The notes under the pieces: generated by a model
Told to the model about the DNA's origin: nothing
Database searches by the model: none
The model's input: only the letters and a program-made list of their open reading frames with translations
Source of the DNA: Fen-1135 sp963705275
Lineage (GTDB): Bacteria; Desulfobacterota; Syntrophia; Syntrophales; UBA2185
Length of the DNA stretch: 64,000 nucleotides
Direction of reading: 5' to 3'
NCBI GenBank assembly: GCA_963705275.1
Contig: OY970063.1
Span: 1,550,001-1,614,000 of the forward strand
In this document: piece by piece, positions 52,308-61,597 of the stretch
Numbering within the stretch: position 1 is the stretch's first letter
How the letters are laid out: every line of letters begins with the position of its first letter
Translations under genes and position numbers: made by a program

Positions 52308-53522
52308 CTACATAAGTTCCTTTTCGCTCATACTTACAGCCCGCTCAATTTCTGCCTTCAATTGCAGTGGCAGCCCCGGGATGTCGACACTGAGAAATCC
52401 ACGGACTATCGTAGAAGTAGCCTCTTCTTCCGCAAGCCCCCGCGACATGAGATATTGGATTTCTTCCTGAGCGATCTTACCGACAGCCGCCTCATGTGAC
52501 ATTTCTACACCGTCTACTTTTCCCTGAAGTTCGGGAATTGCATGAATGAGGCCCCCTTTTAAGAGCAGACCCCGACACTCAAGATGGGCCTTCACCCCGG
52601 CAACTTCACCGATCAGATCACCGCGGGAGATGATTCGGCCTCCGTTGCTGATTGCGCGGGCGATTATTTCCGCCCGCGTATCTTCAGCTTTGAGTGCGAT
52701 ACGGCCACCTACATCGAGCTCCGATCCGGGACTGCCCACAAGTAGACTGTAAAACCGTGAGACTGCCCCCTTGCCCAAAAGGTGGGTCGTCGGATACATC
52801 TGCAAGGACTTTACCGGACGCATACAGATATAATTGTTGAGGAAAAGGCCACCCTCTTCTACTATGCCGACTGAACGCGGACGGACCATCATCTCCTCGG
52901 CCCAGTTATGTATCATTGTGAAACTCAGCTTGGCGTTCTTCTTGATGAAAAACTCTGAAACGCCGACATGAAGCCCTCGTTTCAAGTGAGACGCCGCCGC
53001 GCAGCCTGTAATCACGTGAAGCTCCGCCCCTTCTTCGGCGATGATCAGGTTGTGGACGTACTGACTCAGATTCTCTTTGTCGATATACAGGCATGCCTGC
53101 ACAGGATAGATGACCTTGCTTCCCGGCAGGGCCCGGATGACATAGCCGTCATGCAGATTGAGCTGCGCCATTGCGGTATATTTGTCCGCATCCACAGATA
53201 CAAGCTTCCAGTAATAATCCTTGATCCAGTCACATTCCTTGAGGGCGCGCTTGATGGGGATAACTTCCAAACCTTCCTGCATCGAATGCGAATGCACGAC
53301 CGCCGTGTCCTTTTGAAGGTACGTCCCTGAACGCCCGGTCTCTGAGGCATCCACGCCTGCCTGGATTATCTTTTCCCTGTCTGCCGCAGGCAATTTGGTG
53401 AGATCATCAAGGTAGGCATGCTCCACAGGGTCGGCTGTGAAGGACGATAGATCGATATCAGGCCCGATGGCCGCCTTCTTGTCTTTGGCTTGAGCTGCTT
53501 TTTCGTCAATTACGTCGTACAT
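52308..53522 (-). CDS. SufB/SufD-type Fe-S cluster scaffold protein
   Basis: The ~404-residue protein has the SufB/D beta-helix core: VHNLIIAEEGAELHVITGCAAAS, GVSEFFIKKNAKLSFTMIHNW, GSPGSELDVGGRIALKAEDTRAEIIARAIS and GVEMSHEAAVGKIAQEEIQYLMSRG. Its size is smaller than E. coli SufB. It is the only SufB/D protein here and pairs with SufC, resembling the minimal two-gene SUF systems of strict anaerobes. ATG 53522 follows AGGAG by 8 bases, overlapping the end of sufC. Confidence 0.9.
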   Translation of the reverse strand: MYDVIDEKAAQAKDKKAAIGPDIDLSSFTADPVEHAYLDDLTKLPAADREKIIQAGVDASETGRSGTYLQKDTAVVHSHSMQEGLEVIPIKRALKECDWIKDYYWKLVSVDADKYTAMAQLNLHDGYVIRALPGSKVIYPVQACLYIDKENLSQYVHNLIIAEEGAELHVITGCAAASHLKRGLHVGVSEFFIKKNAKLSFTMIHNWAEEMMVRPRSVGIVEEGGLFLNNYICMRPVKSLQMYPTTHLLGKGAVSRFYSLLVGSPGSELDVGGRIALKAEDTRAEIIARAISNGGRIISRGDLIGEVAGVKAHLECRGLLLKGGLIHAIPELQGKVDGVEMSHEAAVGKIAQEEIQYLMSRGLAEEEATSTIVRGFLSVDIPGLPLQLKAEIERAVSMSEKELM

Positions 53523-54265
53523 CGCAAACACTCCTGATATCCCGCATCCTTAATGCATCTGAAGATCTCCAACGGATTGCTTCTGCAACTCAAGTACCCG
53601 TCATACAGCATCTGCCCTTTATCCGCTGTAACGTAGTCCAGAATGAATCCCGTATGGGTTATAATGAGTCCCATCTTGGTCCGCTCCGCACGCTGTTCTT
53701 TGTGAGACTTTCCGGCATCGGCCTTGAATTCTCTCTGCAAGAGTGTGCTGATGGAATTCCCGATTAGGGAAATATTCTCCAGGTCTACGCCAGACTCCGG
53801 TTCATCGAAGAGCAGCAGATCCGCATCCTGGGCCATTAGCTGTAAGAGCTCGGACCGCTTTATTTCGCCTCCGGAAAACCCTGCATTGATATCACGGTCC
53901 AGGAAGTCGGTAAAATGGACCTCTGCTGCGAGCGCTTCGGGATCAGCCTTTCCTTTTCCACATATCTCGACCATCTGTCTGGTCTTGAGACCGTGAATCG
54001 TCGGCGGACGCTGGTAGGACATGCCGATACCGAGCTTTGCCCTTTCATTGATGGGCATATGGGTAATATCTTCGCCCTTGAAAAAAATCTTCCCCGCCGT
54101 AACGGTATACTGAGGATAGCCCATGATTGTCATGAGGAGTGTCGTCTTACCCGAACCGTTCGGACCAAACAAAATGTGCGTTTCCCCCTGCTTGATTTCC
54201 AGGTCGATGTGCCTGAGAATCTCCCGGTCACCTATCCTCACCTGCAAGTCTTCGATTATCAGCAT
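53510..54265 (-). CDS. sufC: SufC-type Fe-S assembly ATPase
   Basis: The ~251-residue ABC ATPase has Walker A FGPNGSGKTTLLM, the Q-loop region GMSYQRPPTI, signature SGGEIKRSELLQ, Walker B LLLFDEPESGVD and the H-loop ITHTGFILDYV. It energises SufB-type scaffolds. GGAGGGAGG lies 7 bases before ATG 54265. Its 3' end overlaps sufB by 13 bases, so the two are coupled. No sufS, sufE or sufU is present in the window. Confidence 0.92.
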   Translation of the reverse strand: MLIIEDLQVRIGDREILRHIDLEIKQGETHILFGPNGSGKTTLLMTIMGYPQYTVTAGKIFFKGEDITHMPINERAKLGIGMSYQRPPTIHGLKTRQMVEICGKGKADPEALAAEVHFTDFLDRDINAGFSGGEIKRSELLQLMAQDADLLLFDEPESGVDLENISLIGNSISTLLQREFKADAGKSHKEQRAERTKMGLIITHTGFILDYVTADKGQMLYDGYLSCRSNPLEIFRCIKDAGYQECLRCTT

Positions 54266-54464
54266 GTGCAAGCCTCCCTCCATATTTGGAGACAGATTTT
54301 ATGTTCTACTTTTGGCTCTTTGCCACCGTTTGTCAATCGGCCTATTCCTTAATTTTTATCACATTTTTACTTAAATTTCTGCTGTTTCCTATTCTTTTCT
54401 TCCAGGCCGCTTTACTCTATTGGAGCAGAAGAATACGCCCATATCCTTCGTGGCAGATATGGAG

Positions 54465-55862
54465 CTAACGGACTTTGCCTCTGGCGAGAGAAGCAAAGAT
54501 GCCGCCGAAACAGAGCAGGCTCAGCACTATCAAGGAGCTGTGCATACTTCCCATGAACGATGGATACTCTTCCGGCGTGATAGGAACATCTCCAATATGA
54601 AGGGCAAAGACCAGCATCACGATCCCCATGCTCAGCATCTGGCCCGTGATGCGCATCGTGGCAAGAGTTCCGGATGCGACACCATAAAACTCGTGCTCTA
54701 CAGAACTCATTATGGCATTGGTGTTCGGCGAGGAGAAGAGAGCGAAGCCCAATCCCAGCGTAAAAAGGACGGCCACAATGAAAAGAATGGATGCCTGATT
54801 GTTAAGGAGAATCAAAAGCCCAAGGCCAAACGCGGTTATGCTCATCCCGATGGAAGCGACAATCCGCGGCTCAATCCTGTCGGAAAGTCTCCCCGCAAAG
54901 GGTGAGAAAATGGCCTGTACTACCGGCTGGGCAACGAGGATTACGCCCGCATGGAGCGGACTCAATCCTTTGATATATTGAAGGTACAGACTGAGGAGAA
55001 AGGACACGGCGAAAGTGGCGCTATAGTTGATCAGGGCTGCCAGATTCGACAAGACGAAGACTGTGTTATGCCGAAACAATGTAATGTCGAGAAGAGGATT
55101 TTTTACCTTTCTCTCACGGGCAGTGAAGATAAAAATCAGGATAAGTCCAAGGACAACAAGCCAGACCCCGAGGGTTCGTGTCAGCGAAGAAAATCCATAC
55201 ATTAATGTAGAAACTGCGGCCATATACAGGAAGGCACCCCTAAAATCGAAACGTTCATTTCTCGCTTCGGCCCATTCCGCCTTAATCTTCCACAGCATCA
55301 GGATTAAGATAGCCACTCCGAGGGGAACATTGATCATGAATATACTGCGCCAGCCGAAATGTTCCGTCAGAAAGCCGCCCAAGAATGGTCCGGCAGAGAG
55401 ACCCATATAGACGGAGGCGACATTGATGCCTAATGCCCTGCCTCTCTCGCCTGCCGGAAAGACAGAGGTCAGAATGGCAATTGACGGCCCGAAAATCATG
55501 GCTCCGCCAGCGCCCTGGAGGAGCCTGAAAGAGATGAGGGAGTATGAGGAGCCGGCAATAGCGCAGAAGAAGGAAGACAGCGTGTATACGACTAATCCGA
55601 TAGCGAAGACACGCTTCCTTCCCCAGATGTCGGCGATCTTCCCCACGGGAACAAGGACTGTGGCGGCGGCAAGGAGAAAAGAGTAGGCAACCCACCCAAG
55701 GAGTACAGCGCTCATGGAGAATTCCCGGCCGATGGACGGGAGGGCTATATTGATGGAAGATCCCATGAAAGGAGTAATAAAAGATGCTGCCGTCGTAACA
55801 AGCAGGGTGACCTTTTTGCTCACATCGGAAGCCTTATCAATGTTACTAACTTCAGTCGCCAA
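54465..55862 (-). CDS. DHA2-type MFS drug exporter (EmrB/QacA-like)
   Basis: The 465-residue protein has about 14 hydrophobic segments and the DHA2 motifs: NIALPSIGREF, GWVAYSFLLAAATVLVPVGKIADIWGRKRVF (motif A), LLQGAGGAMIFGPSIAIL and LGINVASVYMGLSAGPFLGGFL (motif C). It should extrude drugs or metabolites by proton antiport. No partner membrane-fusion protein or regulator is adjacent. It lies upstream of nothing coupled. Confidence 0.88.
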   Translation of the reverse strand: MATEVSNIDKASDVSKKVTLLVTTAASFITPFMGSSINIALPSIGREFSMSAVLLGWVAYSFLLAAATVLVPVGKIADIWGRKRVFAIGLVVYTLSSFFCAIAGSSYSLISFRLLQGAGGAMIFGPSIAILTSVFPAGERGRALGINVASVYMGLSAGPFLGGFLTEHFGWRSIFMINVPLGVAILILMLWKIKAEWAEARNERFDFRGAFLYMAAVSTLMYGFSSLTRTLGVWLVVLGLILIFIFTARERKVKNPLLDITLFRHNTVFVLSNLAALINYSATFAVSFLLSLYLQYIKGLSPLHAGVILVAQPVVQAIFSPFAGRLSDRIEPRIVASIGMSITAFGLGLLILLNNQASILFIVAVLFTLGLGFALFSSPNTNAIMSSVEHEFYGVASGTLATMRITGQMLSMGIVMLVFALHIGDVPITPEEYPSFMGSMHSSLIVLSLLCFGGIFASLARGKVR

Positions 55863-56018
55863 TCATGCACTCCATAGACTTTGACATCTTTCTCCACTGA
55901 TCACCGCCATTTCCTGTAGGAATGGCAATTCGGAGATGGTTTGGCAAATACATCAATATCTGATGACGAGGATATTCTAACTTTGAGGAGGGAGAAGGGA
56001 TTTATGTTTCCGTTAAGA

Positions 56019-56369
56019 TCACTCGTATTCCTTCGGCACCGCGCAGATCATCACCATGGAATTCTGTATTGACCTGTTTTTATATTGATGCTTTTCACCA
56101 GGCAGCACGAGGGCGAAATCCCCTTTTTTCACCGGACGTTCTTCACCGCTTTCCGTAACGAGAGCGCCTTCACCCTCTATGATATAATTCAGGTGCTCAA
56201 AAGGGTGTGTATGATAGGGGCTATGGCCGCCGGGCATAATCGTGAATACCCTAAAAGAAAGAGAAGGTGTACCATCTGCTTTCGATATGGGTACCTGCTT
56301 GAGGATGTCCTTGGCCCCTTCCATTGCCATCTTCGTTTTTTCTAGCTTATCGAGATTTGTTATTTTCAT
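56019..56369 (-). CDS. Small cupin protein
   Basis: The 116-residue protein has the cupin motifs GGHSPYHTHPFEHLNYIIEGEG (motif 1 with two His and one Glu) and GDFALVLPGEKHQYKN (motif 2 with His). It is a single metal-binding beta barrel. The substrate is unknown; relatives range from isomerases to sensors. It is monocistronic. Confidence 0.85.
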   Translation of the reverse strand: MKITNLDKLEKTKMAMEGAKDILKQVPISKADGTPSLSFRVFTIMPGGHSPYHTHPFEHLNYIIEGEGALVTESGEERPVKKGDFALVLPGEKHQYKNRSIQNSMVMICAVPKEYE

Positions 56370-56547
56370 GGACCACCTCCGTGATGGAATAATAAACTTT
56401 TCTCAAAGTTCTGACTAGTATTTCATATAGACTCTGCAGGGGTCAAGCAATTATAATTTTGTCCACTTCTGTCCCGAGCTTTAGATACGGAAACGGCTGA
56501 TTTATGCGTCCATCTTCTTGACATAGACAAAAATATCGGTTGCACGG

Positions 56548-57561
56548 TCACAGGTCGCCCGCAAATCTGAAGGCCTTCTCAGTAAGTTCTTTCGGCATCA
56601 GTTCTATTTTCATCTGTCGAGTAAGTCCAGGCACCCCCAACCATTGCCCTGACGCTGCAATTACAGTTTCAAAAATGCCATCCTTATTCACGGCGGCTGC
56701 GCCGCCTGAAGCCCAGAACAGCAGCCTGGATCCGGTATTGCCTCTCACCTTATCACAGCGCCCGAAGGCGACGATCCTCTCCCCGGCAAGGATATCCCGA
56801 TAGATGGTGTAAGAGATGCGAACAGTTACGGCGCCGCTTCCCGAGGCCATGAAGCCTGCCCATCCCAACGTTTCATCTAACAGAGCAAGTGATGCTATAG
56901 GATGAATGATATTGTCTCTTTGGAAAAGGTAAAAGGCTTCGCTATCCTGCGCGTCCAAGCCGACCGTGGAAACGACTATCTTTCTTGATGACTCATTGCC
57001 ATCCAAAAAATAGAATCTCCTCTTGAGCCCGGGGTCAGTGCGCTCTACGCCGCAGACGAAGCAATTCTTATAGTGTGGGAGCGGCATCAGCTTATTCTCA
57101 ATATCTGAAATTCTACCCGGGATGTATGATGCAAAGAGGTCTCTATTGTGAGATCCGGCGTCCCTGTATCTGATCGAGGCCGAAATATATGGAAGGGAAT
57201 CCGGAGTTGCAGATATTATGCCCGCTGCCCCACCTTCTGCCTCTGACACTTCGACGATGAGCCTGTCTCCGATCTTTACACTCGACCCTCCCATGCGAAA
57301 ATCTACCGACAACGGATAAAGATACCCTGCATCTTGCGGATAGTTGCCAAGCACCGTGACAAGCTCCATGATTGCCCCCATGCCAATTCCCCCATGAGGT
57401 ATCCCAACCCATCCTTCGGTACGCAAGTCCATGAGAACGCCGGCACGTGCGCATTTGCCGTCTTTATGAATATCAGAACTGCCGAAGAGGAAATTTCTGA
57501 CAAAATCTCCTGAATCACTGTCGTGCGGGGAACGGGAGACTTCGGGTAAACGTTGCGGCAT
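56548..57561 (-). CDS. Double hotdog-fold protein, thioesterase-like
   Basis: The ~337-residue protein contains two hotdog-like halves. The first has WVGIPHGGIGMGAIMELVT and GSSVKIGDRLIVEV. The second starts at NCFVCGVERTDPGLKRRF, a hallmark seen at the front of some acyl-thioesterase-like domains, and has HPIASLALLDETLGWAGF and DILAGERIVAFGR. It may act on acyl-CoA. No lipid gene is adjacent. The start is uncertain: ATG 57561 or GTG 57576, both with weak ribosome sites. Confidence 0.65.
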   Translation of the reverse strand: MPQRLPEVSRSPHDSDSGDFVRNFLFGSSDIHKDGKCARAGVLMDLRTEGWVGIPHGGIGMGAIMELVTVLGNYPQDAGYLYPLSVDFRMGGSSVKIGDRLIVEVSEAEGGAAGIISATPDSLPYISASIRYRDAGSHNRDLFASYIPGRISDIENKLMPLPHYKNCFVCGVERTDPGLKRRFYFLDGNESSRKIVVSTVGLDAQDSEAFYLFQRDNIIHPIASLALLDETLGWAGFMASGSGAVTVRISYTIYRDILAGERIVAFGRCDKVRGNTGSRLLFWASGGAAAVNKDGIFETVIAASGQWLGVPGLTRQMKIELMPKELTEKAFRFAGDL

Positions 57562-57629
57562 AATACTTCTAAACACCTCTATCTCTTCAAGCGGGGGATG
57601 GAAGGCATCTGTTTACACTGCGCGAATTG

Positions 57630-58112
57630 CTATTTGACGAATTCAATAGGTTGCGGACAGGCATGTCCTCCCGCATTGTAGTCGTAGACCATCCGTGCCC
57701 CATAGTCTGCGCCTATGGACATGACCCCGAGAAGCGCAAATAGCAAGAGCATAAATAATGCACGGCCCTTTCTTGGGAATGGTCTTGCGATTATTGCCCA
57801 GATAGCAAGGCCAGCACTCACGCATAAGGTCAATATCATGAGGTCTTCATGTTTCTCCAGCAGGTGCCCTCTAACAGATGGGGCGAGTATTACACCGGGT
57901 TCGGCATATATGCCGGTGCCGACTGCGGCGGCAGCCCCCAGTGTGCCCACTATGAGTAGGGAAAATGCCGTGGTTGCCATGATCTCCCTTGAGCTCAATA
58001 GCGCCAGCAGATAAAAGAGCACAGAACCGAAGAGAAAGGCAATCGGGAAATGGACCACCAGTGGATGTATGTTCTGCAGATGCTGGATCCCTGGTAAAAG
58101 GTTTTGTATCAT
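57630..58112 (-). CDS. DUF2231 family membrane protein
   Basis: The ~160-residue protein has four helices and the family hallmark NIHPLVVHFPIAFLFGSVLF near its N-terminus. DUF2231 proteins are small inner-membrane proteins, sometimes with haem- or redox-related genes. Function is unknown. GAGGTG lies 6 bases before ATG 58112. The C-terminus (GGHACPQPIEF) has one Cys. Confidence 0.78.
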   Translation of the reverse strand: MIQNLLPGIQHLQNIHPLVVHFPIAFLFGSVLFYLLALLSSREIMATTAFSLLIVGTLGAAAAVGTGIYAEPGVILAPSVRGHLLEKHEDLMILTLCVSAGLAIWAIIARPFPRKGRALFMLLLFALLGVMSIGADYGARMVYDYNAGGHACPQPIEFVK

Positions 58113-58219
58113 AGCGTGCACCTCATAGTTCCAACAGTTGGAAACTGGCTTCCTGCAATGTTCTTCATCTAGTCTTCTGTGACGGGTGTCGTATTTCTTT
58201 AGTTAGGGTGCTGCTCCTC

Positions 58220-59932
58220 TTACGGCGAACTGGAATATTCTCCTCTAGCTTCACCCAAATAAAGTTTCACTTTCTTCCTAATCAGATCAGGCAGTTTGAC
58301 GCCCAAGTCCGCCAGACGGGCCTCGTATTTCATGAACGATTTAATGTGCCTTGAGGTTGCTGCAAATATCCTGAAATATATCTGGAGGCTTCCTTCAATC
58401 TCCTTACGGAATATCATGTCTTTGTTGAGCAGATCTTCTAATGGAGCGATTACCCGGTAGTTGATGGGGCGGCATATGGACCTGTAAAACACAAAACGCT
58501 GGAGTGTTCCACATTCATAATTCTTCTCCCGGATACTTTCTTCAACTCGATTCAGATCAACGGTATCAATAATCTGGTAATCATATTTGTCCTTGAGTAT
58601 CTCTGCAACCAGCTCCTCGGCATCTTTGAGGAAGCTGCACACCTTGCTACCGCCATGGCATTTGCCGTCACATTCCCGGTAATCGCCTTCACACCGCAGA
58701 TAAAGAACGAAGTCCAGATCCGAATCCGAACGCGATATGCCGAAATTGACGGAGCCCAGGACGTCCATTGCGATATTGGCATGCAGTTTATCCTCGATGA
58801 GAGAAGTGGCCTCCTCCAAGATGTCGATCCTTTCCTCCGTTTCCTGTGTTTGAAATTTTCTATAAAACTTTTTAATCTCGTTATACAATGTTATCTCGGG
58901 GATGTGAGAATCTTTAATCTCTTTTTCATCATAGTTCTTCCCCTGCTTCAGGGCGTCGTATCTCTCCTGGTCTATGATTACTTCGCTTAATTTTCCGTTC
59001 TCGATATAGTAGTCGGCTACATCATAGATCCGTCCGTTCCCGAATTTCCTGAAGACGATACCCGTTACCCGCTCATGTTCCACATTGATAGAATAGTAAA
59101 ATCCTCCTTCAGCGACGTTCCCTGATGTCAGGGTCACTTCTCCAAAATTTGAGGGATTAAGGTAAAGTGTATTTTCAACAAGATCGACCCCCCATCTCTG
59201 ATGGATATGGCCAGTCAGGCACATCATTACCTGATTCACCTCGCAGTAGCTGCGGAGCGCCAGAGAGCCGATGGGACCATCTGAAGTTACCTGATCATGG
59301 ATTCCATATGCGGGCTGATGGGTCACGATGATGTCCGGCTTTACGGCGCTGAAAAATAGGTACATCTCACTATACTTGTCATGATACTTCACATTTCTCT
59401 GGTAATGAATCACATACCTCTCGGGCACACCGGGCGTCCAGACAGCCGCACCGCCGTAACCGCAGATCTTGAGATCATTCAATTCATACCAGTGCAGGTG
59501 CAGGTCATGCTCACTCAAGGCCGTAAACCTGAGGTCCATATCATAATTCCCGGGAAGGAAGAAAACACGTGACCTCTTTTTCATGGACGCGATGCTCGCT
59601 AAGACCTTATATTTTTGCTGCATAACTCTGCGGGCTCTCGCCGTATACTCCTGGTATTCCGTCCCGAGATCCTGTACGTCGTCCGAAACATCAGGTTTTT
59701 CCAGGAGCTCATCGACAAAATCCTCGATGAACATATCCTCCTTTGACATCTGCCTTCTCAAGCCGTGAAAGTATGATTGCAGTTCGTGGTAGCGTATGGA
59801 CGCATCCATGCTGTAGAAGGGAATGTCTATCAGGTCACCGGCAATAATATAAACGTCTGCGACCGTCTCGTTGAGGAGATCATTCAGCCTGTCAAAGCCT
59901 CCGTGGATATCAGCCAGATAAATGATTCTCAT
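58220..59932 (-). CDS. Fusion of metallophosphoesterase and Pol-beta-type nucleotidyltransferase
   Basis: The 570-residue protein has two catalytic halves. The N-terminal calcineurin-like phosphoesterase (about 1-300) shows YLADIHGGFDR, IIAGDLID, LPGNYDMD, IIVTHQPAYG and LTGHIHQRWG. After a linker, about 375-560 form a nucleotidyltransferase-like domain with VLGSVNFGISRSDSDLDFVLYL, the GS-x9-DxD pattern of the Pol-beta superfamily. That half also holds four clustered Cys (YRECDGKCHGGSKVCSF), which could bind zinc. I know of no standard enzyme with this order. The start MRIIYLADIHGG is natural. It is followed, upstream on the same strand, by a tautomerase gene 20 bases away. Confidence 0.78.
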   Translation of the reverse strand: MRIIYLADIHGGFDRLNDLLNETVADVYIIAGDLIDIPFYSMDASIRYHELQSYFHGLRRQMSKEDMFIEDFVDELLEKPDVSDDVQDLGTEYQEYTARARRVMQQKYKVLASIASMKKRSRVFFLPGNYDMDLRFTALSEHDLHLHWYELNDLKICGYGGAAVWTPGVPERYVIHYQRNVKYHDKYSEMYLFFSAVKPDIIVTHQPAYGIHDQVTSDGPIGSLALRSYCEVNQVMMCLTGHIHQRWGVDLVENTLYLNPSNFGEVTLTSGNVAEGGFYYSINVEHERVTGIVFRKFGNGRIYDVADYYIENGKLSEVIIDQERYDALKQGKNYDEKEIKDSHIPEITLYNEIKKFYRKFQTQETEERIDILEEATSLIEDKLHANIAMDVLGSVNFGISRSDSDLDFVLYLRCEGDYRECDGKCHGGSKVCSFLKDAEELVAEILKDKYDYQIIDTVDLNRVEESIREKNYECGTLQRFVFYRSICRPINYRVIAPLEDLLNKDMIFRKEIEGSLQIYFRIFAATSRHIKSFMKYEARLADLGVKLPDLIRKKVKLYLGEARGEYSSSP

Positions 59933-59951
59933 AGATCAGCTTACTCAACTA

Positions 59952-60164
59952 TTACTGCGGCTTTTTTTCACGCGCTCTTCTTATTGTTACAGTTTCGCCG
60001 CCGATACCCCAGTTGTCCGTCTCCACTTCATCAATTACGACAACTGTAGTTTGAGGATTCTTGCCTAAAATATCCCTGAGCAAATTGGTCACACCGAGAA
60101 TGATTTCTTCCTTCTGCACCTTGGTGACCCCGTCTTTGGTTATTTTAACATTTACATATGGCAT
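59952..60164 (-). CDS. 4-oxalocrotonate tautomerase family protein
   Basis: The 70-residue protein starts MPYVNVKITKDGVTKVQKEE; removal of Met exposes the catalytic Pro1. It continues TTVVVIDEVETDNWGIGGETV, the family strand. Enol-keto tautomerase activity is likely; the substrate is unknown. The ATG follows AAGGAGAAGC. It precedes the MPE-NTase fusion gene by 20 bases on the same strand. Confidence 0.9.
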   Translation of the reverse strand: MPYVNVKITKDGVTKVQKEEIILGVTNLLRDILGKNPQTTVVVIDEVETDNWGIGGETVTIRRAREKKPQ

Positions 60165-60325
60165 GATGCTTCTCCTTCAAATTCAATCGCATACTTATTT
60201 TTCATCTCTTGGCTGGATTTCTTTCCAGTCCTTATTCTCTTATTAGAAACGGCCTCGGGTGCTTGCATGCTTGTTCTAATTATTTTCTATTGGATAGATT
60301 ATGAACGCGATGCATTAGAGGTTGT

Positions 60326-60769
60326 TCACTTCAATAAGGCACGCTTTATCGCTGTGCCATCGATTCCCAGTTCCTTCTCCAATCGCTTGTTTCTCTGGTC
60401 TTGACTATATAACCAAAATAACGCGACGATGACAATCAGGCTTTCGCCGACAAATCGGCCCGTCACATATACCAAGATGATATTGAACAATATCAGAAAA
60501 CCCAGGGACATGATTATGTACGTTGGATGTTTCTCCGAGACGAACCTGCTTTGCTGGCTAAGGAAAAGAATCACGATGAGAATAACAATCGGTGTATCAT
60601 ATATGATATGACCCGTTGCGCCATATGACTTGATGTTCAGTACAAGGTATATGACAAGTAACACGTAAACGTGGCCTCTCGTCCTCATGACTGCTGCCTT
60701 CCACTCACCAAATGTTTGAGCGTTAATTTTGGGGAAATCGGATGCGACAAGATTCTTAAATTTCTTCAT
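60326..60769 (-). CDS. Hypothetical membrane protein
   Basis: The 147-residue protein has four hydrophobic helices: HVYVLLVIYLVLNI, TPIVILIVILFLS, IIMSLGFLILFNIILVYV and SLIVIVALFWLY. Short charged ends flank them. I recognise no family. It is complete and monocistronic. Confidence 0.6.
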   Translation of the reverse strand: MKKFKNLVASDFPKINAQTFGEWKAAVMRTRGHVYVLLVIYLVLNIKSYGATGHIIYDTPIVILIVILFLSQQSRFVSEKHPTYIIMSLGFLILFNIILVYVTGRFVGESLIVIVALFWLYSQDQRNKRLEKELGIDGTAIKRALLK

Positions 60770-60909
60770 CTCAGTTCCTCTTCTTGCTGGATATTTCTCA
60801 TCAAGGATGAATTCGTTTTTTCGTAAAACGGGCGCTTCAGATATATGATCTATGAATTGTTTCGCGTAATCTGCATCTTTCCGGGAAATTTATCAAGTGC
60901 AGAATTCAG

Positions 60910-61515
60910 TCAACAACACCTAACGACGGGGAAATATCTATCCACAGCCTCTTCCACTTCTTCGAGCCATGTTGCCCGCTGCTTTCGTGTGCTTGTAACA
61001 ATAACGCCGAACATCCTGCGATGGAAATTCTCCACGCCACAGAGGCCGAATATGCAGTTTTTCCAAAGAGTCTCAAGAGGGTCGCCGAAGACATCCATCT
61101 CCCTTTCCTCTGGCGTATTGGACGTATTGAAGACGATAGCGGTATCGGCTCTCAGCAGGCCCTGGGGAATCCCTTCGCCGGTGTCACCTTCCCGAAACTC
61201 ATAGGCCACTCCGGGCCTGAATACCCTGTCAATCCATCCTTTCATGATTGCCGGCGGCTGTCCCCACCAATTGGGATGAACTATTATAAATCCTTCCGCA
61301 GACGCAGCTTCCGCACAGTGTGTTTCGACAGCAGGAGTGAGCAAGATACCCTGAGGAATTTCATCTTCCGGGAGGACAGGATCAAATCCTTCTTCGTAGA
61401 GGTCGTGAAATATTACTTCATGCCCATTTCTTTGCAATCTTCGTGCGGCCGTCTCAGCAATAGCCCGATTGAAACTCTTCATATTGGGATGCGCGACAAT
61501 TACCAACACCTTCAT
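60910..61515 (-). CDS. NAD(P)H quinone oxidoreductase-like flavoprotein
   Basis: The ~201-residue protein matches the flavodoxin-2 (NQO1/MdaB) group: VLVIVAHPNMKSFNRAIAETA, EVIFHDLYEEGFDPVL, GFIIVHPNWWGQPPAIMKGWIDRVF and NTSNTPEERE. It should reduce quinones by two electrons using FMN or FAD. Start 61515 places the first strand at the N-terminus. The extension to 61572 has no homology. It is followed, 82 bases away, by the EttA gene on the same strand upstream. Confidence 0.85.
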   Translation of the reverse strand: MKVLVIVAHPNMKSFNRAIAETAARRLQRNGHEVIFHDLYEEGFDPVLPEDEIPQGILLTPAVETHCAEAASAEGFIIVHPNWWGQPPAIMKGWIDRVFRPGVAYEFREGDTGEGIPQGLLRADTAIVFNTSNTPEEREMDVFGDPLETLWKNCIFGLCGVENFHRRMFGVIVTSTRKQRATWLEEVEEAVDRYFPVVRCC

Positions 61516-61597
61516 TGATCTTAACCCATTCAAGTTTGAACTAACATGACTATTGCTGATCTCGTCCTGCATGACGGAACCGCGATGGATATGAGGT

